From the NCBI GenBank assembly GCA_037974665.1, contig CM075770.1, positions 1,500,501 to 1,564,500 of the forward strand: a DNA stretch of 64,000 bases. Direction: 5' to 3'. How positions within the stretch are numbered: position 1 is the stretch's first letter; every line of letters starts with the position of its first letter. Source of the DNA: Ehretia macrophylla. Lineage: Eukaryota > Streptophyta > Magnoliopsida > Boraginales > Ehretiaceae. Shown in pieces: positions 1-12,715 of this stretch. The position numbers and the translations under genes were made by a program. The notes beneath the pieces were generated by a model. That model was not told the DNA's origin, did no database searches, and worked only from the letters and a program-made list of their open reading frames with translations.

Positions 1-152
1 ATTTATAGTATTATTATATTATAAATGTTGAAAATTGAGAGTATAGCCTATAAGTTAAGGTTCATTGTCTTAAAAAAAAATGAAAACAGCGTCTATGATT
101 TTTCCTTATTTATTGACAAGGCAAGTTTTGGACCTGCTTGTACAGTCGGGTC

Positions 153-402
153 TTTTTCTTTTTTTTTTTTTTTTGTGAAAAGAAACATTTCATTACAATG
201 AGATCAAAAGTATAACTGTTTAGCCGATCTTAGTAGGATCGCAATATTTTACAAAAATTTCCTTAAGGGGAGAGAAAACATTAAATAACCAGTCAAAAGT
301 TAATTTGTCTTGAAGCATCTGTTTGGCAACCCAGTCGACAGTTCTATTTTTTGTTCTTTTTGAGTACTGAAACCTTTTATGGGTGATTTTAACTACGATC
401 AT
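153..402 (-). mobile_element. Relic of an L1-type LINE 3' end
   Basis: On the minus strand a 60-residue open frame contains a stretch reading RTKNRTVDWVAKQ, which resembles the C-terminal end of the RNase H-like domain found in plant L1 LINEs (compare the common pattern R-x-x-N-x-x-A-D-x-L-A-K). It is followed by a short 3' region and then by a long A-run (T-run on the plus strand, about 153-175), as expected of a LINE tail. The rest of the element is missing, so this is a strongly 5'-truncated copy. The domain match is from memory and weak; the A-tail position supports it. Confidence 0.4.
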
Positions 403-1013
403 GAGAATATCATTAACAATTAGTTTGACTGACCAGTGCGTTTCAATGTTAAATGATCCTTGTCAACTGGATGACCAGACATATTTAGAAGTGATCCAAA
501 GTATTAATCGTGATAAGAATAAGATAGATTTAAAAATTATTGAAAAACAGTTTAATCAGGACTATTTTTCTTTCAATAATAATCGGTACTATCTTTCTTT
601 TATCATTCCTATTCCTCAATTTTCTTTTCAGACGATATTAATAATCCTCTTATGCCCTCAAATGAGTGAATTCTCAAGTTTTAATTATGTTACTCACACC
701 CTCCTCGTGTCATTATATTAATGAAGGATCGCCTAACATATTTTGACAACATGGCTTCTTTTTTGAGCCCGTGTGTCTCGTAAAAAAATTTTTAGATCTA
801 ATTTTTTTGGATTGTGAAATAAAAAATGTGGGCCTCTCCTAGTGCATTATTCTTAGTTTCACTTTGTTAGTACAGTTCTATATATAAGTTACCTACTAGC
901 TAAGCCAAGACTTTGCTTATTATAATCACGATGAATAGCAAAACTGACGACCGATGAGGGGTGTACATTTTTATTGGACAGCTAGCTCCAATATTTTAAT
1001 TAGGATTATACCT

Positions 1014-1563
1014 GGTTAAATTATATTAATACTCCTCACTGTTTTTAAATTTTGCAGTTTCATCTTTATTGTTCTAAAAATAAATAAAATTAATAGTCTT
1101 CTACATTTCACACGTGGCAGTTTTCATCCCTGTAGTTAAAACTAAATTGATAGAACAGACACAAGTGACCAGCCTTTGGAGGGCCGTTTGTAAATTTTTA
1201 ACAAGTCCATAATGTTTTAAATGGATATTCATTTTAGTCATTATTTTAAAAATATATATATTGAAATGGTCCTCAAATTTTGTACATATGAAATGATCCT
1301 CAATGTTGCACCAAATTTTTAATTTAATCCCTAATATTTCAGGTGTCTAATTATGCACTCACAGGCACGCTGGTCACTTAAGAAAATATGTATAGGCAAA
1401 ATGGTATTTGCATGATTTATTTGATGTTAATAATCGTGATCTTGAAGTAAGGACCAAATTGCACATATTTGAAAAACAACAGGGACCTTTTTATACTTTC
1501 TGAAATAATAGGGATAAAATTCAAAAACTAGCAAACAATGGGGCCTATTGATATAATTTAACC
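1014..1563. mobile_element. Foldback element, Mutator-type MITE (candidate)
   Basis: The ends are inverted copies: GGTTAAATTATATTAATA on the left, and the complement of the same sequence with two differences on the right. The flanks ATTATACCT and ATTATAAGT share their first six bases and may be a decayed 9-bp target duplication. The inside is AT-rich and has no coding sequence. Confidence 0.5.
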
Positions 1564-2113
1564 ATTATAAGTTTATACTATAGTGTCACTCTCAACTAAC
1601 AGAGATTATAGTAGAAGTTTGGTACGGGACACGTCTTTTTTTGTTTTTTTTCCCTTATGGCGGGTAGACTTATGTTAGGACCAAATCATGAAATACATTA
1701 CCCCATCTGAAGGTGACTCAATTCTGGTTAGTTAGACATATGGTCCATTAGTTGATTCAAACTTAATATATGAGTAAATTTTCGATTCACGCCTCAAACG
1801 TTTCACTATTAAACTAACTATTTGGAGTTGACATATCAATATCTTTTTGTTTCTTTGTCTCCCTTTACACAAACTACTGAGTTTTAAAGGGGAAAGGAAG
1901 CAAAGAGAGAAAGTATACAGTCGTAAGATAAATTATCCCATTATCTGCTTGCCAATTGCAGCATTTAGCGTCCTTAATAATTGAAGTCTTTATGAGGTAA
2001 TATACTTTAGTTGAAGAAAATAAAGCAAGTGGAAAAAAGGCTGTTGGGGTACTTTGGATCTAATTTCCAATACACTTTAATGGTTGCCTTTATGTTTCAA
2101 TTAAGCACACTTG

Positions 2114-2558
2114 GGCTCCGTTTGTTTGCCGTAAAATAACTTACTTGTGTAAAATATTTTCCGTTGAAAGTGTTTTCTTGGAAAATAAAATATTTTACAT
2201 GGTTCCGTTTGTTTGTCGTAAAATAACTTATTGAGGGAAAATATTTTATTGAAAAATAGAATACTGAAAAATATTTTTTGGTGTTTGGATGTACGGTAAG
2301 TTCGGTAAAATATTTTCTTATCTTAAAGGACATGAAAACATTTTATATAATTTTGTACTAGCCGCAATTGTTGACCGGAAAATATTTTACGGTTGACCAA
2401 TTTTTCGGTATTACCAAATACCGTAAAATTAAGAAAAAACAGCCGCAATTTTTAACTGGAAAATATTTTACGGTTGGCCAATTTTCCAATATTACCAAAC
2501 ACCGTAAAATCCAAAAAATGTTTTCCGGTAAAATATTTTACAGCAAACAAACGGAGCC
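2114..2558. mobile_element. Foldback MITE with inner repeats
   Basis: The element starts GGCTCCGTTTGTTTGCCG and ends with the near-complement CAGCAAACAAACGGAGCC, so it has terminal inverted repeats of about 25 bp. Both halves also contain repeats: the left half repeats the CCGTTTGTTTG/TAAAATAACTT unit near 2205, and the right half has two tandem copies of a unit of about 90 bp containing GGAAAATATTTTACGGTTG. I see no clear target duplication. The ends look hAT-like. The short open frames within it on both strands are a by-product of the palindrome. Confidence 0.65.
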
Positions 2559-3742
2559 TTGGTTAAGAAAAATTATTGAATTTCTTTATTTTGGTTTCGC
2601 ATGGCATCTGAAAAGGCACTATCTTGGTTCTTGAATAAGTTTTCAGCCATGTATTCGACAAATTGTAAATTGTCTATGTTGATAAAAATATATGTTCGTT
2701 ATTTGTTAACTTTTTAACCAAAAAATAAAAAATAAGGTGACCCTAATTAGAAAAACGAAATAATTTTTACTGGAAAATCTCTTCATTTATCACCGAGCTA
2801 CTCAGTTCATGTCAATCAGGCGATAAACTGACTTGCTAAAGAAGCTCGTTATTCTATTTCAACCCTAGATTGAATGTCTAACATTCCTATGAACTTCAAA
2901 AAGCTCTTTATTTTGATTGGTTTGCCAGGAAAGTTCGTTAAAAAAAAAAAAAAAATCTCAACATTAGCGACCTTGGGCTGTGTGGGGTAGTCGCAAAAAT
3001 TGAATGGCCGTTAGGTTTTTTTTTTGGTTTAAATGGCCGTTAGGTTAAGAGGCAGAGATTTGGTCAATATACTACTGGGCTAATCTTTAGAACATTGGCC
3101 ACGTTCTTGGCCCAATAAAGAGGGTCATTTCATGGTCCAAGTGAGCACTTATTTTTTTGACCAAACAAATTGAGCACTTTGGCCCACTCTCCTTTTGTTC
3201 CTTTCTGTTTTTGGTCGAAAAATTATTCTTTATTTTTGGTCAGCTCAATAAAGATAACTTCATTTAAGTCTTTTCTTGGTCTGAAAAAATAGTCCAACTC
3301 AAATATGATGAAAATTCAAAACGCATTATCCTTTCAAGTTCTTGTGGAATGTTGAACATTCTCTTCGCGATCTTGAATTTGAGCTGAAATTATTTTTTTT
3401 GATGATGGTATTAATTTTTTAATTTGATTACGAAGGAATTTTAGAATTACTTTCTATTTAGTAAAATAAAGTTGTGACTTGCAAACATTGTTGAGATCAG
3501 ATCAACTTATAACAAAATGCGAATTAGGTGAAATAAATTTTAGAAAGTAATGTAAACAAACTGTTGATTTAGGTCAAGTACGAAAACAATAATGTATGAT
3601 TTACTTTTTCATAAAATCCTACCTCGTTTTAATCAATTAATTAATTTGAGTCAGATTAAGTCATATCCTACAAAATAATGTTGGGACTTGGGTTATGAAG
3701 AACAATGTTAGTAATTCATATTGAGAATCCTTCTATTTATTA

Positions 3743-4085
3743 GGATATCTTCAATGGGGTTTTTAAATATAAAACTTTCTTAATTTATGTATTTTTAGAG
3801 ATTTCAGTATCTAAAAATAACATTATTTATAAAAAAAGTACGTGAATTCATCACTTTTAGCTTAAAATATGTCAAAATAGAGACCAATCTCTATTTTCTT
3901 TCACAAATTTGTTGAAAAAAATAAAAATTAGGTATTTATAATTGTATATTTTAAGCCAAAAATAATGGACCCACAAACTTTTGTCATACTTTTACCATAA
4001 ATAATATTATTTTTAGAGACTGAAATCTATAAAAATATTCAAATTAAGAAAATTTTATATTTTAGAGACTCTATTAAAGATAACC
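3743..4085. mobile_element. Foldback MITE
   Basis: The left end starts GGATATCTTCAATGGGG and the right end closes with CTATTAAAGATAACC. The two arms pair over roughly 50 bp with few mismatches. The element is about 343 bp and has no coding sequence. The target duplication is unclear. A related-looking element lies at 59405-59723. Confidence 0.6.
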
Positions 4086-4444
4086 ATAGTTCTATACATG
4101 TGAACTCTCATTTAAATATTTTTATTAAATGCAGTATTAAAAAATTCAATTTTATATCCGGTATTAGTATTGATCTCTTGTAGCCCAAACGACACTAAAA
4201 ATTTGAGATGTAATTTGATTCCAAATTAATTGCTTAAAATGATCTGAATTAACATATATATATATATATACATTTTATGGATATAAAGACTTCATAAGTA
4301 ATTAACATATTAATTGAAAGTCTTATTTTAAAACCCATAATTAATATTATTAAAATTAGTTTTAGAGGTTTATTATTAACAAAACTCAAAAAAACACACA
4401 CCAATATATCAAGTGCGTGTCGTATCTGATCAAACCCCTTTTTC

Positions 4445-4504
4445 ACATTTCTCTCAGATCTCTCTCTCTCGTGTTCGTTCTCTTGCTCGCGCTCTTCATC
4501 TCTG
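4445..4504 (+). other. Presumed non-coding first exon of the CID4-type gene
   Basis: A CT-rich leader (TCTCTCTC runs) ends at a strong donor, CTCTG|GTAAGC. The coding exon at 13103 opens with a clear acceptor, GCTTGCAG, and then 27 bases of untranslated sequence before the ATG, so a 5' UTR intron is expected. This donor is the best candidate upstream. The start of transcription is a guess from a weak TATA-like CCAATATATC near 4402. The pairing of this donor with that acceptor is inferred. Confidence 0.45.
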
Positions 4505-6034
4505 GTAAGCGCTCTCTCTCTCTCTCTATTACGTCTAATTTAGATCATAGGGTTTTAAAATTAAGCACAAATTTCTAGGGTTTTGAATTGAGCTTATTGT
4601 AATTCTTTAGCTTTTGTAAATTATAGTCGTGTTTAATTCAATTTTGAATCTTTTTGGTTATGAAATCATTTAATTGAATTTTTACTGAAATTTAGCTTAT
4701 TCTGTAGGATAATTATTGTTATTATTGTCAATCCATATGACATGAATTTTTGCTGAAATTTTTAGCTTATTTTGTTGGATTCTTATTATTCTTATCTTTG
4801 AGAAGAATTATTATTATTCTTATTGTTAACCTATATGCATTATTTTTGTAATTCATGTGAGGAATGAAGAAGAAGAAGAAGAGAGAGAGAGAGGAAGGGA
4901 AAAATGTCGGGGATTTTGCGTGGTGATGATCGGTTAGGTAGCTGGTTTATTATTATTTTACTTGCTATTGTATTGTTTGAGGTGTTATTGCCAGCAGTAG
5001 TTTTGTAAACAACTTGTTTGGTGTTACCAAAGGTCCCGAATTTGAGCTTCCCTTTCCTTGGTCCTACGTGGGGTGAGTTCCTTGTAATCAAAGAGAAAAA
5101 GAACTTGTTTGGTGTCATTTTGCTTGCTACTCACTAAAAGAAATGCTAGAGAACATGAGGAAAGATTTTGGTCGCAGTTTATCTGTTCGGTTAGGGTCCA
5201 CCTCTCCCCCTTGTCTGTTGGTTGTTGTCGTGGTTGTGGGAAATTGAGTATGCTACTGGCTGTCATGTTCCAAGTCGACCTAGTTTTGAAAGCAGTGAAA
5301 ATGCTGTTACGATTAGTTCATTGACCTTAATCCTCCTCCCCTCACACTAAAACGAAAAAAAGAGGCTAGGTTCGTAGCACAATCATTGGCATCCTTCCTT
5401 TCTTTAGAATACCACTTTGACTTTTGTTCCAGGGTATCAAGCAAAATCAAACTTTGTGCTAGGGAAGCACTATTTCCGAGTTGCACATGATGATAAGGTT
5501 GCTTGGCAAGATAAGCACGAGGTTATAGGGTAGAGCATGTGCGCTGCATGATTATATTGCATGACACTTTGTAGCCGTCCAGAGTATAAACCCCTCCTTT
5601 TATGCCTTCAGTAACAAGTATTAGTAGCACTCTAGTAGGATTGTCTTGTCTCCTCTCATTGTAGAATGTAAGAAATTGCGTTTTCCTGCTTATGATATTT
5701 CCTTCTTTTTGGCGGTTTCAAATCAAATACTATTACATTGAGAATCTCTGCACCATGCATGTGAGTCCATTTAACTTAACACTGTTGCGTACTCCCTGGT
5801 TAGTTTCTTTAAATTGTTTTTCATTATTATGTTGAGGTCTAGTGTCTAAAGAATTGGTGTATGATGTTGAAGTTAACAGAAAGTGTACCTTCTAATTCTC
5901 AGTTGACTGGAATTATGCTCTGAAACTGAATTTTGGTCCTTTAGGCATGTCAAGGTTATAGGAGGGCCTTTCAAAGTGTTCGATGAAGGTGATGTTTGTT
6001 CAAGGAGTATCTTTTTATCCTTAAGGTTAAAAAA

Positions 6035-6776
6035 AACGAGCAAATGAAGGAGACATCCAGAAGATGCCTCCTGGCAGAAGAGTACCTTAGTTCCAATATA
6101 CAAAAATAAAGGAGACATCCAGAATTGTGCCAATTACCGAGGAATTAAATTAATGAGCCACACTACGAAACTCTGGGAAAGAGTGATTGAAAGGAGAATA
6201 AGGAGAAATACAAGGGTGTCAAAAAATCAATTTGGTTTTATGCCTGAGAGGTCAACAATGGAAGTTATCTTTTTACTAAGGAGGTTAATAGATCAATAGC
6301 GAGGGAATTAGAAAGTCTTACACATGGTGTTTATTGACTTGGAGAAAGCATATGACCAAGTTCCTAGGGAAATTATGTGGAGAGTGTTGGAGAAAAAAGG
6401 TGTGTGTGTAGTATACAATGAAGTGATAAAAGATATGTATGATGAAGCGATAACTAGTGTAAGGAGGAGGGGAAGAGAGTCAGTCTTTTCCCGATTACAA
6501 TAGGACTCCATCAAGGATCTGCCTTGAGCCCATACCTTTTCGCACTAGTCATGGATGAACTCACAAGCCAAATTCAAGATATAGTACCGTGGTGCATGTT
6601 ATTTGCGGATGATATTGTTTTGATAGATGAGTCTAGAGAATGTGTAAATACTAAGCTAGAATTATGGAGATCAACTTTAGAATTTAAGGGCTTTAAGTTA
6701 AGCAGATCAAAGACAGAGTATATGAAATGTATGTTTAGCAAAAAGAAGTCGATAAATGAGATAGATGTAAGATTAG
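6035..6776 (+). mobile_element. RTE-type LINE, 5' piece (split by a later insertion)
   Basis: Frames on the plus strand give typical plant RTE reverse transcriptase sequence: CANYRGIKLMSHTTKLWERV, then NQFGFMPERSTMEV, then LSPYLFALVMDELTSQIQD, and the catalytic box LFADDIVLID. The copy has stops and frame changes, so it is dead. It is 5'-truncated: the endonuclease domain is absent. Sequence continues after the copia insertion at 12065, where the reading of the LINE resumes directly. The gene around it is in the same orientation. Confidence 0.9.
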
Positions 6777-7117
6777 TGAAGAAATTCATAGGAGAGAGAG
6801 AGAGATATTTTCTGTAACTAAATCATTTTTCATTATTATTAAACTGCTTACAAATGCTGCTATTTATAGCTGTTTTGACAGTAATAGCTCTGCCTTTTAC
6901 ATACTCTGCACGTGCTACTAATTCTGCACATGCTCAATGCTAGCTGGATACAGCTGGCATCCACTAACTCCTAGTTAGATCAGTTCTGAGTTAATATCTC
7001 AGAATTGAGTTAGTTAGTCTAAACTGAATCCTATCTCTATTTCAGTACAAGGGAATACATCTGAAATATTATATGAGTTGTACTAATATTAAACACGTGA
7101 ACTTCTATAGATTATGA
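6777..7117 (-). repeat. Copia element 1, 3' LTR
   Basis: 341 bp and about 96% identical to the partner at 11726-12064. It lies directly next to the LINE sequence ATTAG on its outer side and to a purine tract on its inner side. Confidence 0.9.
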
Positions 7118-10100
7118 CCCTCCGTCAAGCTCTGTTCCGTACTGGTCAGTGGCATCTTCCTAACTAGATAGGACAACTCCTTTACAGGTACTCATTTAGT
7201 AAACATATCAGCTGTCTGTTCTGTGGTAGAGATATAGGAGACTTGTAGTTGATTTGCAGCCACCTGTTCCCTCACAAAGTGGAAATCTATTTCCACATGT
7301 TTAGTCCTTGCATGGTAGACTGGATTAGCAGCTAGTGCTAGGGCAGAGTTGCTGTCACAGTGAAGCACAGGTGTCTGAACTGGAATATGCAGGTCTGCCA
7401 GAACATATGTCAGGCATTTTAGTTCAGCTGCTGGGTGTGCAAGAGGTTTGTACTCTATTTCTGTGGAAGATCTGGCCACAGATGCTTGCTTCTTTGAGCC
7501 CCAGGATATAGCATTAGGTCCTAGGAAGATGATAGACCCTGTTGTTGATTTTCTAGTGTGAGGATCAATGGCCCAATCACTGTCTGAAAAACCATGAAGG
7601 TGCAGTGGACCAGGTTGAAAAATGAGGCCCCTGTTGACTGTTCCTTTGACAAATCTGAGAGCCCTTTTGAGAGCTTTGTAGTCTGCATTAGTAGGGTTAT
7701 GCATTTGTTGACACATAGTGTTGACAGCATATTGCAGTTCAGGTCTAGTTATTGTTAGGTACTGAAGAGCACCCACTAGGCTTCTGAACTGAGTGGCATT
7801 GGCATAGGGTGTATCTGCATCTGGTGGTTCTTTAGTGTGTTTTGAGTATGTGGGAGTTTCAGCTGGTTTGCAGTCTTGAAGGCCTGCTTTGTGAAGAATG
7901 TCTAGGGCATATTTGGACTGATGGAGGAGTAGTGTGCCATTGGTGGGAAAAACCTCAATCCCTAAGAAATAAGACAGGGATCCCAGATCTTTCATGGCAA
8001 AATGAGTATGCATTTGAGTAATTAGTTGGGCTATGGAAGTGGATGAGGTGCCTGTGAGGATGATATCATCCACATAGACCAAAAGGATTGTCATGTGAGT
8101 GGGAGTTTTATGCACAAATAAGGAGGTATCAACTTTACTGCAAGTGAATCCAAAGGATAGGAGAAAAGAGTGCAGTCTGTTGTACCAAGCCCTTGGGGCT
8201 TGTTTCAGGCCATATAAGGACTTAGTCAATCTGCACACAGTTTGAGGGTTAGAAGCATCCTGAAATCCCTGAGGTTGTGTCATATAAATCTCTTCTTCCA
8301 AATGCCCATGTAGGAAGGCATTTGAGACATCTAATTGGTGGAGAGGCCAGTTGTGATGTAGTGCTAGAGAGAGGACAATTCTTATGGTTTGTGGTTTGAC
8401 TACAGGGCTAAAAGTTTCAGTGTAGTCAATGCCATGTTCTTGGTGATAGCCTTTGGCTACCAATCTGGCCTTGTACCTTGCTATAGTACCATTTGAGTGT
8501 CTTTTGATTTTGTACACCCATTTGCAACCAATGGGTTCTCTATTTGGTGGTAAAGGAACAAGAGTCCAAGTGTGTTGAGTTTGTAAAGCTTGGAATTCCT
8601 CTTCCATGGCTTTCTGCCAGGCTGCATATTTGCAGGCTTCTTTATAAGAATTTGGTTCAGTTGATGGTGGGGTAGTGATGAGATGATGAAGCTGATATTT
8701 GGGAGGTGGTAAGCAGCCTGTTTTATTTCTGGTGAGCATTGGGTGTAGTGAACTTGGGGCTAGTTGATTGAAATTTTGTGGCTGTTGAGAGTTGGAAGAT
8801 TCTGTTTCTGCACTTTGTATGGGACTGTGCAGTCTCTGTGGCTACTGAGAGTTGGAAGACTCTGCGGACAGAGGTGTGTTATCATGAATGAGTGGTGCAG
8901 ACATTTGGGGTGATAGGTTGGAATCAGAACTGCTAGGACTGTGAGTAGATGTTGAAGGCTGAGACAGACTACTAGTAGAAGATGCTGTGATTGTCTAAGT
9001 GGATTGTGGAGGGAGAGACTGAAAAATTGGTGTCACTGGTTGGTCTATAGAGGATTCAGATGATGTAGATGTCAATGTGTTTGGAGTTGTAGGAGCAGAT
9101 GAGAAAGGGAACTGATTTTCAATGAATCTAACATGTCTAGATATGTGGATTTTGTGAGTGTCTAAGGAGAGACATCTATACCCTTTGGTGTGAGGGCAAT
9201 ATCCTAAAAACACACAAGGCTGAGACCTATTTTCAAGTTTATGTTTAGTATAGGGCCTCAACCATGGATAACAGAGACAACCAAAAACTTTGAGTGTTGA
9301 GTAGTCAGGAGTAGTGTGATAAAGGATCTCAAAAGGAGATTTATTTTGGAGGATAGGGGTAGGTAATCTGTTAATGAGATAATTGGCTGTAGCAATGGCT
9401 TCAAGCCAGTATTGGGTAGGTAAATGAGAGTGATTGAGCAATGTTAAAGCAGTTTCTACTATGTGCAAGTGTTTTCTTTCTGCTTTTCCATTCTGCTCAG
9501 GTGTATGTGGGCATGAGGTCTGATGAATGGTTCCTAAATTTTGTAAATAGGTGCTGAATTTATGGTTTACATATTCCCGGCCATTGTCTGTTCTTAATGT
9601 CTTAATTGTAGTGTTATATTGAGTTTTGATTAAGGCAGTAAATTGAAGAAAGGCAGAGTAGGCATCAGATTTGTATTTAAGAGGGTAGAGCCAGCAATAT
9701 CTGGAAAAATCATCCAAAAACACTATGTAGTATCTAAAATTCATACAGGAAGGTACAGGGGCTGGACCCCAAACATCTGAATGTATTAATTGAAAAGGAA
9801 AATGTGTTTTAGTAGTAGACAGAGAGAAAGGCAACTTATGAGATTTAACTACTGAACAAGCAGTACAATACAAAGTGTGATCAGGCAATTTTACATTCAG
9901 ATGTGAAGATAACAGCGTTGCAGTAGGTTTAGCTAGATGGCCTAATCTCAAGTGCCATTGATAGGAAGTAGTTTGTCCAACAGAAGCAGTAGTGCAACTA
10001 AGGACTTTATTGAAAGCATCAGGTGCAGCTGTGCAGCTGAAAGTTTTATTGGAAGCAGAAACATGCAAAGAAGTTGCAGGTAGTGGGTAGAGACCTCTTT

Positions 10101-11725
10101 CACAGGGGGCCTGGAAGACAATCCTGCTAGTAGCATTGTTCAAAATTTTGACCCCCTTTGCATCAAAAATTAAGGTGCAATTATTGTCATGTGCTATTTT
10201 AGAGACTGAAAGTAAATTTGAGGAAATATGGGGAATAGAGAACAGAGTTTAAAGAGAGAGAGGAGGAAGGAAGATAGAGAGTACTAGTGCCTATACTTTG
10301 TATAGGTAGTGTATTACCATTGCCAACTGCTACATGGTCTTGGCCTGCATAGGGTTGATAGTGTTGCAGTTTAGCCAGATCACGAGTGACATGGGTATTA
10401 GCACCTGAGTCCAGGTACCACTGAGCTTCAGGAGCAGAAGGAGAGCCAATCTGTGCAGCCATGACCTTTTTCTCTTTTGGAGGACAGGTGTAGTTGATGG
10501 CATCAAATCTGTGCCAACATTCCAGTGCGGAATGGTTTGGCTTGCCACAGATTTGGCAGGAAAGTGATGAATTGATGGGAGTGGAGGAATAGGTCTTTTG
10601 ATAGGTGTAGTTCCCTGAGTTGTTTCTCTGACCTCTGCCCCCTTTTCGCCTGTAGTTTCTACCTCTTCCTCTGTTAGATGAGTCTTGGGAAGGATTGGAG
10701 GTAGTATAGAGGGCAGTAGGAAGCTCAGATGTAGTGGAAGAATTCAGTTTGGTGGATTTGAGGAATTGTTGATTTAGTTCCTCAGAGAGAAGTAAGCTAG
10801 TGAGCTCAGGTAGACCAATATTATCAGCCTTAACTCTGATGGTAGTTCTGAAGGACTCATACTCAATTGGAAGTCCTCTCAGAATGTAGAGAATCAGATC
10901 TTCATCAGGTAGAGGAGATGCTGCAGCAACAAGGCTATTTGAGAGAGTTTTGACTTCATCCAGGTAGGTCTGCATTGATTTTTGACCTTTTTGTAACAGA
11001 TGAAGCTTGTTCTTTAGTTGATGGATATGTGTTCTGCTCAGAGAATTAAATCTCTTTTCCAAAGTTTGCCAGACAGAGGAAGCAGTGGTGAGATGAAGGA
11101 CCTGAGGTAGGACTGTTGAAGTGATTGAAGCAATAAGGCAAGGTTTGAGATGTTTGTCCACTGTGAGCCATTTAGAGTACTCTGGATTAGGAGTTGTGGT
11201 GCCATTGCTGGCTGTGATTTGCTTTGGTGGACAAGGTACTATTCCTGTGATGTGATCAAGAACACCATATGCATAGAAGATAGCTTCTAGCTGAGCTTTC
11301 CAAACTTGATAATTGGAGTTATTCAACTGAATTTTTAGTAGAGAATTGAGGTTTTGTAAAAGCATTTTGAGACCAAAGGGGAGAATTTGATCTGAGATGT
11401 CAGCCATGAATGTTCAGGAAGAGAAAAGCTCGAAGAGGAATTGATTATGGAGGAAGGTAACTATGCAGAAGTAAAAGAAAGCACAGAGATGTAGGGAAGG
11501 AAAAAAAAGATGTTGTTTAGAGTGAGAATTGAGGAGAGAGAAGCAAACCCTAGCTTGCAGAGCTTGGAGAAGACCTATTTTGGAGGTCGCGAAGCTTCAG
11601 AAGCAAGCTACAATGGTGTCGCACCTCAGTAACTGAGGAAAACAACTTGTTAGCAGTTGTTTTCGAAAAAAAAAAAATGGCAGCTTCAATGGCGGCTCAG
11701 AGGATTCTTCTAGCTCTTGATACCA

Positions 11726-12064
11726 TGAAGAAATTCATAGGAGAGAGAGAGATTTTTTCTGTAACTGAATCATTTTTCATTATTATTAAACTGCTTACAA
11801 ATGCTGCTATTTATAGCTGTTTTGACAGTAACAGCTCTGCCTTTTACATACTCTGCACGTGCTACTAATTCTGCACATGCCCAATGCTAGCTGGATACAA
11901 CTGGCATCCACTAACTCCTAGTTAGGTCAGTTCTGAGTTAATATCTCAGAACTGAGTTAGTTAGTCTAAATTGAATCCTATCTCTATTTCAGTACAAGAG
12001 AATACATCTGAAATATTACATGAGCTGTACTAATATTAAACAGGTGAACTTCTATACATTATCA
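11726..12064 (-). repeat. Copia element 1, 5' LTR
   Basis: 339 bp partner of the LTR at 6777-7117. It is bordered inside by the tRNA primer site and outside by the second copy of ATTAG, where the interrupted LINE resumes. Confidence 0.9.
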
Positions 12065-12715
12065 ATTAGACTCAGAAAGAATACAAGAAAAAAAGAGTTT
12101 TAGGTACTTGGTAACTATGGTCCAACAAGATGGGGAGATTAATGCGGACGTTGATCACATAATTAAAGCAGGATGGACGAAGTGGAGAAATGCGTCAGGA
12201 ATCTTGTGTGATAAAAAAATACCACTTAAGCTAAAATAGAAGTTCTATAAGATAACCATTAGGTTTGCTATGTTATATGGTTCGGAGTGTTGGGCGGTGA
12301 AATATCAACATGTTCATAAAATGTCGGTGGCTGAGATGAGAATGTTGATGTGAATGTGTGATAAAACTAGGAAAAACAAGATTATGAACGAGGTGATACG
12401 TGACAGAGTAGGAGGGGCCCCGATTGAGGATAAGATGAGGGAAAATCGTATGAGATGGTTTGGCCATGTCAGGAGACGACTTGTCGAGGCGCATGTTAGA
12501 AGGTGCGAAGGTTTAGAAATAGTACACCAGAAGAGGGGTAGAAGTAGACCTAAGATGACTTGGATAAAGACAATAAGACGAGACCTTGCGTGTATGGAGC
12601 TTATAGAAGAAATGACTCTCGACAGGAACGAATGGCGTCGTATGATCTATATAGCTGACCTCACCTAGTGGGACAAGGCTTAGTTTGGTTTGGTTTGGTT
12701 TATTATTTTACTAGC
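12065..12715 (+). mobile_element. RTE-type LINE, 3' piece
   Basis: This continues the LINE at 6035-6776. It encodes the C-terminal part typical of plant RTE elements, including MRWFGHVRRRLVEAHVRRCE, MTWIKTIRRDLACMELIEEM and TLDRNEWRRMIYIADLT, and ends in the family's GGTTT-repeat tail (GGTTTGGTTTGGTTT near 12690). A few stops are present. Confidence 0.9.

Larger units (their letters stand above)
1..4440. other. Intergenic region upstream of the CID4-type gene
   Basis: I see no credible protein gene here. The open frames are short and low in complexity. The stretch holds a relic of a LINE 3' end, three foldback elements (each listed separately) and AT-rich filler. Pyrimidine-rich sequence at the right edge leads into the presumed first exon of the CID4-type gene. 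Confidence 0.6.
6777..12064 (-). mobile_element. Ty1/copia LTR retrotransposon, near full length, broken
   Basis: A copia element in antisense to the host gene, with LTRs of about 340 bp at 6777-7117 and 11726-12064. Its 5' LTR begins TGATAATG and its 3' LTR ends TTCTTCA. Next to the 5' LTR is the primer site TGGTATCAAGAGC, of initiator-Met tRNA type, and next to the 3' LTR is a purine tract GACGGAGGG. Target duplication ATTAG flanks it (6772-6776 and 12065-12069). Read on the minus strand the order is gag with zinc knuckle (about 11.4-10.5 kb), protease (near 10.4 kb), integrase (about 10.0-9.2 kb), reverse transcriptase with YVDDI (about 8.6-7.9 kb) and RNase H (about 7.6-7.2 kb), which is copia order. 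The LTRs differ at about 4% of sites, suggesting a few million years or less. It has about three breaks in its coding region. Confidence 0.95.

Noticed and set aside
383-721. 112-codon open frame on the plus strand
   Set aside because: Low-complexity, Ile/Ser/Asn-rich reading of AT-rich DNA; no domain, no promoter, no splice context.
2097-2634. Open frames on both strands (78 and 88 codons) with similar KYFT-rich sequence
   Set aside because: They are the two strands of a foldback element and mirror each other; not proteins.
4840-5324. Overlapping 70-90 codon frames in the CID4 5' UTR intron
   Set aside because: No recognisable protein; lies between the presumed first exon and the LINE. An alternative 5' UTR exon here cannot be ruled out, but nothing supports it.
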